A stretch of DNA of 64,000 nucleotides from positions 2,294,001-2,358,000 of the forward strand of contig NC_020520.1 of the NCBI RefSeq assembly GCF_000348785.1. Reading direction: 5' to 3'. The notes beneath the pieces were generated by a model. The model did not search any database, was not told where the DNA came from, and saw only the letters and a program-made list of their open reading frames with translations. Origin of the DNA: Ilumatobacter coccineus YM16-304. GTDB lineage: Bacteria; Actinomycetota; Acidimicrobiia; Acidimicrobiales; Ilumatobacteraceae. Shown here piece after piece: positions 1 through 8,887 of this stretch. The number at the start of each line of letters is the position of its first letter. Position 1 is the stretch's first letter. Both the position numbers and the translations under genes were made by a program.

Positions 1-1219
1 CGTGCTCGATGCGCTGTTCACCGCCACGAGTGCCGTGTGCGTCACCGGCTTGGCCGTGGTCGACACCGGGACCGCTTTCAGTGGGTTCGGGCAGTTCGTG
101 ATCCTGCTCCTCTTCCAGTTGGGTGGCCTCGGCCTGCTCACGATCGGCACGCTGCTCGCGCTCGCCACGGGACGCCGGCTCGGTGTCGGCGATCGTCTGA
201 AGGTGCAGGAGCAGGTGACCGGGTCGGATGCCGGCGGCATCGTCGCACTGGTGCGATCGATCGCCGTCGTCGTTGCGCTCGCCGAGATCACCGGGGCGCT
301 GCTGCTCTACAGCCGTTTCGCCTCGACCGAAGGCATCGGAACCGGAGCCTGGCACGCGGTGTTCCACAGCGTGTCGGCGTTCAACAACGCCGGATTCTCG
401 CTCAACAGCGACAGCCTGATGGGCTACGTCGACGACCCGATCGTCAACGTCACCGTGATGCTCCTCATCGTCGTCGGCGGTCTCGGTTTCATGGTGATCA
501 CCAACCTGTACCGATGGTCGCAGCGGTCGTCGCCGCGAGTACGGCTCACCCTGCACACCCGCATGGTGGTGTCGATGACGGCGTTCCTGACCGCGGCGGG
601 GGCGAGCCTCATCCTGATCACCGAGTGGAACAACGACGACACGCTCGGTGCGCTCGGGGCACCCGGTCGCGTGCTGGCCGGGATCTTCCAGTCGGTCACG
701 CCGCGCACCGCCGGGTTCAACACCGTCGACTACGGCGATCTCACCACTGCCGGACTGCTGGTCACGATGCTGCTCATGTTCATCGGTGGCAACCCGGGCT
801 CGACCGCAGGTGGCATCAAGACCATCACGTTCTACGTCGTCGTGCTGAGCATCTGGAGCACCCTGCGAGGACGGGCCGACACCACGGTGTTCCACCGGCG
901 AATCGCCCAGGAGACCGTCGCACGTGCGGCTGCCATCGCCGGTGGTGCGGCGATTGTCGGCGGGGCCGCCGTCACGATGCTGGCCATGCTCGAACCCGAC
1001 ATCGCGCTGCAGTCGTTGTTGTTCGAGACGATCTCGGCGCTCGGCACCGTGGGTTTGTCGGTCGGAATCACAGCAGAACTCGGAGATTCCGCCAGACTGA
1101 TCGTCATCATGTTGATGTTCGTCGGCCGCATCGGACTGCTCACGTTCGCACTGGCGCTGGTGAGTCGCGAGCGGCCGACCACGATGCGTCATCCGGTCGA
1201 AGACGTGGTGGTCGGCTGA
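1..1219 (+). CDS. ktrB: Potassium uptake pore subunit KtrB/TrkH family (5' truncated by window)
   Basis: Membrane pore of a Ktr/Trk potassium uptake system. The reading frame is open to the left edge, and the first residues visible already form the first selectivity-filter loop (TSAVCVTGL), so the N-terminal membrane helix lies outside the window. The other three pore loops are present in order: NNAGF near visible residue 130, TAGFN near 235 and TVGLS near 349, each between hydrophobic helices. The stop codon overlaps the ATG of the next gene (TGATG), so pore and regulatory subunit are translationally coupled. The single-RCK partner favours the Ktr rather than the Trk naming; transport of Na+ with K+ is family knowledge, not visible here. 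Confidence 0.93.
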   Translation, partial: VLDALFTATSAVCVTGLAVVDTGTAFSGFGQFVILLLFQLGGLGLLTIGTLLALATGRRLGVGDRLKVQEQVTGSDAGGIVALVRSIAVVVALAEITGALLLYSRFASTEGIGTGAWHAVFHSVSAFNNAGFSLNSDSLMGYVDDPIVNVTVMLLIVVGGLGFMVITNLYRWSQRSSPRVRLTLHTRMVVSMTAFLTAAGASLILITEWNNDDTLGALGAPGRVLAGIFQSVTPRTAGFNTVDYGDLTTAGLLVTMLLMFIGGNPGSTAGGIKTITFYVVVLSIWSTLRGRADTTVFHRRIAQETVARAAAIAGGAAIVGGAAVTMLAMLEPDIALQSLLFETISALGTVGLSVGITAELGDSARLIVIMLMFVGRIGLLTFALALVSRERPTTMRHPVEDVVVG

Positions 1220-1875
1220 TGATCGGGCAGTACCTCGTCATCGGCGTCGGACGCTTCGGATCCGCAGTCGCGCGCACCCTCTACGACCTCGGTCACGAGG
1301 TGGTGGCCGTCGACCGCGACGAAGCCGAACTGCAGGCGGTGATGGGGCACGTCACGCACGCAGCGGTGCTCGACGCCACCGACGAACGAGCGCTCGACCG
1401 GCTCGGTCTGGCTCACTTCGAAGTGGTGATCGTGGCGATCGGCGACGACCTCGAAGCGAGCATTCTCGCCACCGTCGGCTCGAAGGCCGGGGGAGCGCGA
1501 TACGTGATCGCCAAGGCCAACGATCGATCGATGGCCCGGATCCTCGCCACCGTCGGCGCCGACGAGATCGTGCGGCCCGAACACGACATGGGCGCTCGTC
1601 TCGCGATGCAGTTGGCGTCGCCCAGTGAGGTGGCGTCGCTCGAACTCGGCCCCGACAACAGCATCGTCGAACTCGATGTCCGCGACCTCCTCGTCGGGAC
1701 ACTCGAAACGCTCCGCTTGCCGGCCAGGTTCGGTGTGCAGGTGCTTGCGGTGCACCGCGGTCGCGACGTGATCGTGTCGCCGGGTGCGTCGTTCGCGCTC
1801 GCCTCGGGTGACCGAATCGTGGTGATCGGGAAGAACAGCGATCTCGACACGCTCAGAGAGCACCTGCCGCGATGA
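1219..1875 (+). CDS. ktrA: Potassium uptake regulatory subunit KtrA (RCK domain)
   Basis: Cytoplasmic gating subunit (218 aa) of the Ktr potassium channel-like transporter. The N-terminal TrkA-N Rossmann domain carries the nucleotide-binding GVGRFGSA motif at residues 9-16 and an acidic residue at the end of the second strand (VAVDRD). A C-terminal TrkA-C domain follows from about residue 140. Length fits single-domain KtrA (about 220 aa) rather than TrkA (about 450 aa, two domains). The ATG overlaps the ktrB stop by one base and its own stop overlaps the next ATG, so the three genes form one operon. Ligand (ATP/ADP or NADH) cannot be decided from sequence. Confidence 0.93.
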   Translation: MIGQYLVIGVGRFGSAVARTLYDLGHEVVAVDRDEAELQAVMGHVTHAAVLDATDERALDRLGLAHFEVVIVAIGDDLEASILATVGSKAGGARYVIAKANDRSMARILATVGADEIVRPEHDMGARLAMQLASPSEVASLELGPDNSIVELDVRDLLVGTLETLRLPARFGVQVLAVHRGRDVIVSPGASFALASGDRIVVIGKNSDLDTLREHLPR

Positions 1876-2702
1876 AGTGGATCTCGTCGATCGCTCGCTT
1901 CGCCACACGTCCGGTGGTGGCGACGTACGGGAGCATGGCGTTGCTGTTCGTCGGCCTCGTCGTCGATCTCAACAGCGACCAGGCGCTGGTCGTGTCGATC
2001 ATCTACAACATCCCGATCGTCGTGTCGGCGGTGTTGCTCACCCGCACCCTCACGGTCTGGACGATCGTGCTGTCGCTCGCGGCCAACGCCGCAGCGGGGT
2101 ATGCCAATGCCATCGACGTCGGGGAGACCAGCGGGTTCACCGTTGCCAACCGCGTCCTGGTCGGGCTGTCGTTCCTGCTGGTCGGCTCGATGACGTTGCT
2201 GTTCGAGCGTTCACGCCAAGACGTCCACGATCTCGAGTTCCACGAGGAGGACGGCGAGCGCGAGCGAGCGCTGCGTCACGTCATCACCGATCTGAGCGGA
2301 CCCTTGACCCGCGACGAGATCCTCCGGCGGGCGACCGTCGGGCTCCGTGAGTTGCTCCATGCCGATGCGGTCGTGTTCACCGGACTCGACGGCGATCGGT
2401 TCGTCGAGCCGCGATGGTCGGCACCCGAGTTCACCTCGGTCGCCGAGCCCGGCAAGCTGGCCACGTGGGCCGTCGATGCGCTCCCGGTCACCACGGTGCC
2501 GGTCATCATGGTGCGGACCGAACGCGGGCTCACCGGGGTCGGACGTCTCGCTGTGTTCGACGACGTCGAGTTGATCGTCGTGGTGTCACGTCCCGACCGC
2601 ACCAGGGCGTCGCAGTTGCTCGGCGAGGCGATCATGGCCATCGAGCCGCTCTGTGCCCGGGCCGCCGAGTTCGAGCGGCTCCGCGGACTCAGTTCAGACT
2701 GA
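1872..2702 (+). CDS. Membrane protein with GAF-like cytoplasmic region, Ktr operon
   Basis: 276 aa protein of unknown function. Residues about 15-110 form three to four hydrophobic segments, followed by a charged, probably helical linker (EEDGERERALRHVI) and a soluble C-terminal region of about 140 residues that looks like a GAF/PAS-type sensory fold, although no signature residue proves this. The ATG overlaps the ktrA stop (ATGA), which implies co-translation with the K+ transporter. A role in sensing or tuning potassium uptake is inference from the operon only. Its 3' end overlaps the end of the convergent yqgE gene by 14 bases. Confidence 0.75.
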   Translation: MKWISSIARFATRPVVATYGSMALLFVGLVVDLNSDQALVVSIIYNIPIVVSAVLLTRTLTVWTIVLSLAANAAAGYANAIDVGETSGFTVANRVLVGLSFLLVGSMTLLFERSRQDVHDLEFHEEDGERERALRHVITDLSGPLTRDEILRRATVGLRELLHADAVVFTGLDGDRFVEPRWSAPEFTSVAEPGKLATWAVDALPVTTVPVIMVRTERGLTGVGRLAVFDDVELIVVVSRPDRTRASQLLGEAIMAIEPLCARAAEFERLRGLSSD

Positions 2703-3258
2703 GGTCGTCGGGAGCCAGGGCCAGCCACGACAGGCGGCCGGGCTGACGTCGCAGCACCGCGTGCCACAGGTCTTCGGGGTCGTCGGAGAACACGTCACCC
2801 GCTTCGGCGTCGAGCACCAGCCAGGCGCCGGCGGCGATCTCGCCGTCGAGTTGACCGGCGCCCCAACCGGCGTACCCGCGGAAGATCCGCACGGCGTCGA
2901 CCGACGCGGCGACGATCGCCGGATCGGCGGACAGATCGGCCGACACGATCTCACCCGAGATGGGGGAGAGGTGCTCGTGGTCGTCGCTCAGTGGTTCCTT
3001 CGTCGTGGCGAGCGCGATCAACGCGGTGGTCTCGACCGGACCACCACCGAACACCGACGACGGCACCGACTGCAGGTCGATCCACCGGTCGAGCGGCTCG
3101 TCGAGGCTCTCGATGGTCGGACGATTGAGCACGACGCCGATCGCACCGTCCTCGTGGTGTTCGAGCACGTACACCACGGTGCGGTCGAAGTGAGGGTCTT
3201 CGAGCGGAGGCGTGGCGACGAGCAAGCGACCCTTCGTCTGCACCGATGTCCCGAACAT
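2689..3258 (-). CDS. YqgE/AlgH family protein (UPF0301/DUF179)
   Basis: 189 aa protein starting MFGTSVQTKGRLLVATP and containing the family hallmarks FDRTVVYVLEH, GAIGVVLNRP and, near residue 140, FRGYAGWGAGQLDGEI. YqgE/AlgH proteins are widespread soluble proteins with no firmly assigned biochemical role; AlgH is linked to alginate regulation in Pseudomonas. The frame is open a further 108 codons upstream, but that extension has no family similarity and lies opposite the divergent gene, so the ATG at 3258 preceded by CTGGAG was chosen. Monocistronic and convergent with the Ktr operon. Confidence 0.9.
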   Translation of the reverse strand: MFGTSVQTKGRLLVATPPLEDPHFDRTVVYVLEHHEDGAIGVVLNRPTIESLDEPLDRWIDLQSVPSSVFGGGPVETTALIALATTKEPLSDDHEHLSPISGEIVSADLSADPAIVAASVDAVRIFRGYAGWGAGQLDGEIAAGAWLVLDAEAGDVFSDDPEDLWHAVLRRQPGRLSWLALAPDDLSLN

Positions 3259-3451
3259 GGCTCCAGTCTGCCGTCTTCCGACGCTCCCGAGCACCCGGTC
3301 GCCGGAGAAGCCCGTGGCGCCTCCGGTGTCCGGTGATGTGACGGGAGCAACACGGCGTTTCCTCGCGACTTTCCGACGGTGCCGAGCGTCCCTCGGTGTT
3401 CGCCCCGATGCGCGATCGGCTCGCGCCGCCCGCGCATCCAGAAAGGAAATC

Positions 3452-4108
3452 ATGTCACGCAGAGATCGCAGAGGACCCGGCCTGTTGGGGCTCGGAGCCA
3501 TCGCCGTGGTCGGGATGCTCGCCTTCGGCGTCATCGGGCCGGGGCTGTTCGACATCTCGTTCCCGTTCACGTCCGAGAGCAAGGATCATTCGCCACCGGT
3601 CGTGTTGACCGAACTCCGAGATCTCGCCGAGTTCCGTGCCGCCGAGGCTGACTTCGAGGTCATCGTCGATCGAGAGAACGACGTCAAGTGGGTGCCCGGG
3701 TTCATCGCCGGCGACCGGGTCCAGTACGTGGCGGTCGGCAGCGTCGACGCCACGGTCGACTTCGCCGGGCTCACCGACGACTCGATCATCTTCGACGAGG
3801 ACAACGACCAGGCGACGATCATCTTGCCGGCGCCGTCGATCGGCGAACCGGTGATCGACTTCGAGAACAGCGGCGTGATGAATCGCGACCGCGGCGTCCT
3901 CGACCGGCTCGGCGGCGTGTTCAGCGACAATCCGACGGCCGAGGAGTCGTTGATCGTCGAAGCCCAGAACAAGATGATCGCCGGGGTCGGCGAGAGCGAC
4001 CTGCTCGAACGAGCACGCGAGAACACCGAGAAGATGCTCACCACGTTGCTGGGCGGAGTCGGCGTCGACGACGTCGAGGTCGTGTTCGAGATGCCGTCGG
4101 GCGTCTAA
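3452..4108 (+). CDS. DUF4230 family membrane-anchored protein
   Basis: 218 aa protein with a basic N-terminus (MSRRDRRG), one hydrophobic segment at about residues 13-32 and a large extracytoplasmic domain. The body shows the DUF4230 pattern: LTELRDLAEFRAAEADFEV, a KWVPGFIAGDRVQYVAVG stretch and a long C-terminal region with EAQNKM. Function of the family is unknown. The start was placed at the ATG preceded by a good ribosome site (GAAAGGAAATC), discarding an 80-codon open upstream extension. It stands alone: yqgE is divergent upstream and the arginine operon has its own promoter downstream. Confidence 0.8.
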   Translation: MSRRDRRGPGLLGLGAIAVVGMLAFGVIGPGLFDISFPFTSESKDHSPPVVLTELRDLAEFRAAEADFEVIVDRENDVKWVPGFIAGDRVQYVAVGSVDATVDFAGLTDDSIIFDEDNDQATIILPAPSIGEPVIDFENSGVMNRDRGVLDRLGGVFSDNPTAEESLIVEAQNKMIAGVGESDLLERARENTEKMLTTLLGGVGVDDVEVVFEMPSGV

Positions 4109-4145
4109 CGTGACGTGACGTGACGTGACATGACATGACATGACA
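4106..4145. repeat. Pentanucleotide tandem repeat (TGACR, 8 copies)
   Basis: Eight contiguous 5-bp units: one TAACG that contains the stop codon of the DUF4230 gene, three TGACG and four TGACA. The run ends just before the argC promoter region. It looks like a slippage-prone microsatellite between two transcription units; no palindrome or terminator is formed by it. Confidence 0.85.
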
Positions 4146-4161
4146 GGGATCCGCACGGTCG

Positions 4162-4198
4162 TTGCATGAACATTCACGCATCTGTATGATCATGCAGA
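4162..4198 (+). promoter_or_regulatory. argC promoter overlapped by two ARG boxes (ArgR operator)
   Basis: A -35 TTGCAT (4162-4167), a 17-bp spacer and a -10 TATGAT (4185-4190) place transcription start at about 4197-4198, at the argC ATG. Two sites matching the ArgR pattern TGnATnnnnATnCA lie on top of it: TGCATGAACATTCA (4163-4176) and TGTATGATCATGCA (4183-4196), centres 20 bp apart, the usual spacing for an ArgR hexamer. A perfect 12-bp inverted repeat (TTCACGCATCTG / CAGATGCGTGAA) also spans the region. Arginine-bound ArgR from this operon would block both promoter elements. Operator identity is inferred from consensus match. Confidence 0.82.
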
Positions 4199-5226
4199 TG
4201 CGTGAACAGACCATCCGGACCGCCATCGTGGGCGCGTCCGGATACACCGGCGCCGAGCTGTTGCGGCTCGTCGCGAACCACCCGAACATCGAACTCGTCG
4301 CCGCCACCGGCGACTCGATGGCGGGGCGACGCGTCGGCGACCTGTACCCCTCGCTGCACACCGCCTACCCCGACCTGGTGTTCACCGAGTTCGACGCCGA
4401 CGCATTGAGCGGCCTCGACCTCGTCTTTCTCGGCCTGCCGCACGCGGCATCGATGGAGTTGGCCCCGCAGATCGTCGGTGAGGTCGGCTGTGTGGTCGAC
4501 CTCTCGGCCGCCTACCGACTCAGCGACGCATCGCACTACCCGACCTTCTACGGCTTCGAGCACACCCAGCCCGAACTGCTCGCCGAGGCGGTGTTCGGGC
4601 TCCCCGAACTCCATCGCGACCTGTTGACAGGCGCTCGCCTCGTCGCGACGCCTGGCTGCCACGTCACCGCCGCCACGCTCGCCCTGCGCCCGCTCGTCGA
4701 GGCCGGCCTCGTCGAGAACACCGGCGTCATCGTCAACAACGTCACGGGCATCACCGGAGCGGGACGCACGCCGACCGAGACCAACGTGTTCACCAACATC
4801 GACTCCAACGTCGTCGCCTACGGTCTGCTGCACCACCGTCACACGCCCGAGATCGAGCAGGAAGTGGGCGCTCAGGTGCTCTTCACACCACACCTCGTGC
4901 CGATGAGTCGCGGCATCCTCGCCACCTGTTACGCCACGCCGGCCGCAGACTGCTCGGCCGAGCGACTCGTCGGCGCGATGCGCACGTTCTACGACGGCGA
5001 ACCGTTCGTGTCGGTGCTCGACGGGCCGCCCGCCACCAAGTCGGTGCTCGGCTCCAACGCCGCACACGTCTGGGCGACGCTCGACGAACGCACCGGCCGC
5101 GTCATCACGATGTGCTCGATCGACAACCTCACCAAGGGTGCCTCCGGCGGAGCACTCCAGGCGGCGAACGTGGCACTCGGTCTCGACGAGACCGCAGGCC
5201 TCACCATGGTCGGAGTCGCCCCGTGA
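4198..5226 (+). CDS. argC: N-acetyl-gamma-glutamyl-phosphate reductase
   Basis: Third step of arginine synthesis: NADPH reduction of N-acetylglutamyl phosphate to the semialdehyde. 342 aa; N-terminal dinucleotide motif GASGYTGAELLRL and the catalytic cysteine in TPGCHVTAA (Cys154). In-frame ATGs also exist at 4186 and 4192, and a TTG at 4162, but all lie inside the promoter/ARG boxes; 4198 is the first codon downstream of the predicted transcription start, so the mRNA is probably leaderless (no Shine-Dalgarno is present). The stop overlaps the argB GTG. Confidence 0.96.
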   Translation: MREQTIRTAIVGASGYTGAELLRLVANHPNIELVAATGDSMAGRRVGDLYPSLHTAYPDLVFTEFDADALSGLDLVFLGLPHAASMELAPQIVGEVGCVVDLSAAYRLSDASHYPTFYGFEHTQPELLAEAVFGLPELHRDLLTGARLVATPGCHVTAATLALRPLVEAGLVENTGVIVNNVTGITGAGRTPTETNVFTNIDSNVVAYGLLHHRHTPEIEQEVGAQVLFTPHLVPMSRGILATCYATPAADCSAERLVGAMRTFYDGEPFVSVLDGPPATKSVLGSNAAHVWATLDERTGRVITMCSIDNLTKGASGGALQAANVALGLDETAGLTMVGVAP

Positions 5227-6170
5227 CCAACCCGCCCGCATCCAACGCCCCTGAAACCAGGACCGACCCGGCCGTCAAGGCCTCGACCCTGGTCGAAGCG
5301 CTGCCCTACATCCGCCGCTTCGCCGGCAAGACCGTGGTGGTCAAGTACGGCGGCAACGCACTCGCCGGCACCTCCAACCACGACGCACTCGAGCTCTTCG
5401 CCGAAGACATCGTGCTGATGCGCCTCGTCGGCATGCGTCCGATCGTCGTGCACGGAGGCGGCCCGCAGATCTCCGAGCTGATGAAACGGCTCGGCAAGGA
5501 GAGCGAGTTCGTCAACGGCCTGCGCGTCACCGACAAGGAGACCGTCGACATCGCACGCATGGTCTTGAAGGGGCAGGTCAACCCACAACTCGTGGCGGCG
5601 ATCAACGTGCACGGCAACTACGCCGTCGGCGTGTCGGGCGTCGACGGTGGACTCATCCGAGCCACGCAGCGCAACCCCGAACTCGGCTTCGTGGGCGATG
5701 TCACGTCGATCAACCCCGAGGTGCTCAACGGGCTCCTCGACGACGAGTTCATCCCCGTCATCGCGACCATCGGCTGCGACGAGACCGGGCAGGCCTACAA
5801 CATCAACGCCGACACCGTCGCCGGAGCGATCGCCGAAGCGATGGGCGCCGAGAAGCTCGTCTACATGACCGACATCGAAGGTCTCCGGACCGACCTCGAC
5901 GACCCGAACAGCCTCGTCCGCCAGACCACCGCCGACGTGATCGAGGGAATGATCGCCGACGGCACCATCGCCGGCGGCATGATCCCCAAGGTGTCGAGCT
6001 GCCTGCAAGCCGTCCGCAACGGGGTCGGCCGAGCACACATCCTCGACGGCCGGATCCCGCACGTACTGCTGCTCGAACTCTTCACCGACGACGGCATCGG
6101 CACGATGGTCATGGCCGACCAAGCCCAACTCGACGCCCACCTCGCCGAGACCGTCACGCCCAGCACGTGA
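5223..6170 (+). CDS. argB: Acetylglutamate kinase
   Basis: Phosphorylates N-acetylglutamate, the usual control point of the cyclic/linear arginine pathway. 315 aa from the GTG that overlaps the argC stop (GTGA). Amino-acid-kinase motifs are clear: VVKYGGNAL near residue 39, VVHGGGPQI near residue 76, and the C-terminal GGMIPKVSSCLQAV. The N-terminus extends about 25 residues before the kinase fold, as in arginine-sensitive enzymes, though feedback inhibition is not provable here. argJ, which commonly sits between argC and argB, is absent with no room for a remnant. Confidence 0.96.
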   Translation: MTNPPASNAPETRTDPAVKASTLVEALPYIRRFAGKTVVVKYGGNALAGTSNHDALELFAEDIVLMRLVGMRPIVVHGGGPQISELMKRLGKESEFVNGLRVTDKETVDIARMVLKGQVNPQLVAAINVHGNYAVGVSGVDGGLIRATQRNPELGFVGDVTSINPEVLNGLLDDEFIPVIATIGCDETGQAYNINADTVAGAIAEAMGAEKLVYMTDIEGLRTDLDDPNSLVRQTTADVIEGMIADGTIAGGMIPKVSSCLQAVRNGVGRAHILDGRIPHVLLLELFTDDGIGTMVMADQAQLDAHLAETVTPST

Positions 6171-6212
6171 CGCCCAGAACGTGACACCATCGAACGAAAG
6201 CGCCTCACCTGC

Positions 6213-7436
6213 ATGACCACCACCCCGAGCCACCAATTCGAACACGCACCGATGGCCGCATGCCCGTTCATGCCGGTCTTCGGCCCACCGGCGGTGATGT
6301 TCGACCGAGGCCGCGGCACCGAGCTGTGGGACTCGACCGGCAAGCGCTACCTCGACTTCCTCACCGGTCTCGCCGTCGTGTCGATCGGCCACTCCAACCC
6401 CATCGTCGCCGAGGCCGTCGCCGACCAGGCCGAACGCCTCATGCACGTCTCGAACTTCTTCGCCAACCCGGTCGCGACCGAAGCGGCCGTCAAGGTGAAC
6501 GGGCTCCTCGAATCTGCGACCGGACACAGCGGACAGGTGTTCTTCACCAACTCCGGCGCCGAGTCGGTCGAGTGCGCGATCAAGCTCGCGCGCAAACACG
6601 GCGGGCGAGGCCGCCACACCGTGGTCAGCGCGCTCGGCAGCTTTCACGGCCGCACTCTGGCCAGCCTCGCCGCCACCGGACAGCCCGAGAAGCACGAGCC
6701 GTTCCAGCCGATGCCCGAAGGCTTCCGGCACGTCGCCTGGAACGACATCGACGCGCTCCGTTCCGCCGTCGACGGCTCGGTCGCCGCCGTGCTCATCGAA
6801 CCGATCCAGGGCGAAGGCGGCGTCAACCCGGCGTCGAGCGACTATCTGCAGGCCGTTCGTGAGATCTGCGACGAGACCGGCGCACTCATGATGGTCGACG
6901 AGATCCAGACCGGCTTCGCCCGCACCGGACGGTGGTTCGCCTTCGAGCACGCCGGTGTCAAACCCGACGTGGTCACCATGGCGAAGGCGATGGGCAACGG
7001 CATGCCCGTCGGCGCCTGCTGGGCACGCACCGACGTCGCCGCCGTGTTCCAGCCCGGCGACCACGGCAGCACCTACTCCGGAACCGCCATCGCCTGCTCA
7101 GCGGTCAACGCGACCATCGACGAGATGCAACGCATCGACGCCCCGGCACGGTCGGTGGCTCAGGGGCGCCGGATCGTCGAAGCGTTGCGTGGGGTGGCCG
7201 GGGTCGCCGACGTGCGCGGCAGCGGCCTGATGCTCGGCGTGCAGCTCGCCGACGGACTCGACGCGAAAGCGGCCTATCTCCACCTGCTCGACGCCGGGCT
7301 GATCGTCAACGCAGTCAACCCGACCACGATCCGGCTGCTTCCGCCGATCACGGTGAGCGACGCCGAGATCGACGAAGCGGTCGCGATGATCGCCGAGGCA
7401 CTCACGGCGCAGATCGACGCGAGCGCCGAAGCATGA
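6213..7436 (+). CDS. argD: Acetylornithine aminotransferase
   Basis: PLP enzyme converting N-acetylglutamate semialdehyde to N-acetylornithine. 407 aa, class III aminotransferase: FFTNSGAESVECAIKLAR (PLP phosphate cup), LIEPIQGEGG, VDEIQTGFARTG, and the Schiff-base lysine in MAKAMGNGMPVGA (Lys258). Preceded by a 42-bp gap with a GAAAG ribosome site. Its stop overlaps the argF ATG (ATGA), so it is coupled to the next gene. Confidence 0.95.
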   Translation: MTTTPSHQFEHAPMAACPFMPVFGPPAVMFDRGRGTELWDSTGKRYLDFLTGLAVVSIGHSNPIVAEAVADQAERLMHVSNFFANPVATEAAVKVNGLLESATGHSGQVFFTNSGAESVECAIKLARKHGGRGRHTVVSALGSFHGRTLASLAATGQPEKHEPFQPMPEGFRHVAWNDIDALRSAVDGSVAAVLIEPIQGEGGVNPASSDYLQAVREICDETGALMMVDEIQTGFARTGRWFAFEHAGVKPDVVTMAKAMGNGMPVGACWARTDVAAVFQPGDHGSTYSGTAIACSAVNATIDEMQRIDAPARSVAQGRRIVEALRGVAGVADVRGSGLMLGVQLADGLDAKAAYLHLLDAGLIVNAVNPTTIRLLPPITVSDAEIDEAVAMIAEALTAQIDASAEA

Positions 7437-8365
7437 CGCGCCGTCACGTCCTCGACGTCACCGACTTCACCGCGAGCGAGATCGTCTCGATCCTCGACCT
7501 CGCCGAACGACCGATCGAGTCGCTCGGCCGCCCGCTCGACGGCGCCGGTGCCGCGCTGATCTTCGAGAAGCCGTCGAACCGGACCCGCCACTCGATGGAG
7601 ATGGCGGTCGCACAGCTCGGCGGCCACCCCGTCTACACGCGAGGGGAGGAGGTCGGCTTCGACACCCGTGAACCGGTCGAAGACATCGGCAAGATCATGG
7701 CGGGCTACCACCAGGTGATCGCGGCTCGCGTGTTCGACCACGCGACCCTCGATCGGCTGGTCGCCGCCGTCGACTCGCTCGACGGTGCGAGCACGATCGT
7801 CGTCAACATGCTCTCCGATCGGTCGCACCCGCTACAGGCCTTCGCCGACGCACTCACCATGCGCCAACGACTGGGCGAACTCGAGTCGAAGACCGTTGCG
7901 TACATCGGCGACTACAACAACGTCGCTCGGTCGCTGGCCGAGATCTCGCTGCTGCTCGGTATGAAGGTCCGCATCTCGTGTCCGCCGGCCTTCGCCGCCG
8001 ACGAAGCCGAGCTCGAACGGCTCTCGCTGATCGGATCGGGCGACGTGCTGCAGACGGCTCGCCCGCACGATGCCGTGGCCGGCGCTCACGCCGTGCACAC
8101 CGACACGTGGGTGTCGATGGGGCAGGAGGCGGAGAAGGAAGTCCGTCGTCGGATGTTCGAAGGGTTCGCGGTCGACGCCGCGATGATGTCGCTTGCCGCC
8201 GACGATGCCGTGTTCATGCACTGCCTCCCGGCCTACCGCGGCTTCGAAGTGACCGCCGACGTCATCGACGGCCCGCAATCGGTCGTCTTCCAACAGGGCC
8301 ACAACCGGATGCACGCCGCCCGGGCGGTGCTCGCATTCGCCCGTCGCAACGGAGAGCGAGCATGA
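7433..8365 (+). CDS. argF: Ornithine carbamoyltransferase
   Basis: Joins ornithine and carbamoyl phosphate to citrulline. 310 aa with the carbamoyl-phosphate loop as SNRTR (residues 48-52; STRTR in most family members), HPLQ (for HPxQ), the ornithine-binding WVSMGQE loop and the FMHCLPA signature with Cys264. The SNRTR variant replaces the usual second-position threonine and is worth noting, but all other active-site blocks are intact. Overlaps argD upstream and argR downstream by 4 bases each. Confidence 0.95.
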   Translation: MTRRHVLDVTDFTASEIVSILDLAERPIESLGRPLDGAGAALIFEKPSNRTRHSMEMAVAQLGGHPVYTRGEEVGFDTREPVEDIGKIMAGYHQVIAARVFDHATLDRLVAAVDSLDGASTIVVNMLSDRSHPLQAFADALTMRQRLGELESKTVAYIGDYNNVARSLAEISLLLGMKVRISCPPAFAADEAELERLSLIGSGDVLQTARPHDAVAGAHAVHTDTWVSMGQEAEKEVRRRMFEGFAVDAAMMSLAADDAVFMHCLPAYRGFEVTADVIDGPQSVVFQQGHNRMHAARAVLAFARRNGERA

Positions 8366-8826
8366 CCACCAAGGTGCAACGCCAGACGTCGATCACCCGC
8401 CTGATCGGCGAACACGAGGTCACGAGCCAACCCGAGTTGATCGAACTCCTCGCCACCGAGGGAATCGAGGCGACCCAGGCCACGGTGTCACGCGATCTCG
8501 AAGACATCGGAGCGATCAAGGTGCGTGTGCCGAGCGGCAACACCGTCTACGCGATTCCGGAGATGGCCCCCGACCGCGTGGCCCCGCTCGACCAGTTGCG
8601 TCGGGTGATGGGGGAGTGGGTCGGTGAAGTCGCCCAGTCGGCCAACATCGTCATCCTTCGCACCCCGCCCGGCTGTGCGCACGTCGTGGCCTCGGCCCTC
8701 GATCGCAGTCGCATCGAGGGCATGCTCGGCACGGTCGCCGGCGACGACACGATGCTGTGCGTCTCGGCCGACCCCGACGGCACCGCGCTCGCCAACCGCC
8801 TGAAACAACTCGCCGGGCTCGACTGA
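8362..8826 (+). CDS. argR: Arginine repressor ArgR
   Basis: 154 aa hexameric repressor/activator. N-terminal winged helix with the typical TQATVSRDLEDIGAIKV recognition region; C-terminal oligomerisation and arginine-binding domain with GTVAGDDTMLCV, containing the two aspartates that contact arginine in characterised ArgR proteins. Encoded inside the operon it should control, so a negative feedback loop through the ARG boxes at 4163-4196 is expected. ATG overlaps the argF stop. Confidence 0.95.
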   Translation: MTTKVQRQTSITRLIGEHEVTSQPELIELLATEGIEATQATVSRDLEDIGAIKVRVPSGNTVYAIPEMAPDRVAPLDQLRRVMGEWVGEVAQSANIVILRTPPGCAHVVASALDRSRIEGMLGTVAGDDTMLCVSADPDGTALANRLKQLAGLD

Positions 8827-8887
8827 GCACCGTCACCCCCTTCCTTCCCCGTCACCCCCCTGACACCGAACGCACTGGAGCACCACG

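Noticed and set aside
4989-7064. 691-codon open frame on the minus strand opposite argC-argD
   Set aside because: Antisense shadow of GC-rich arg genes; Val/Asp/Gly-rich with no domain and no start signal.
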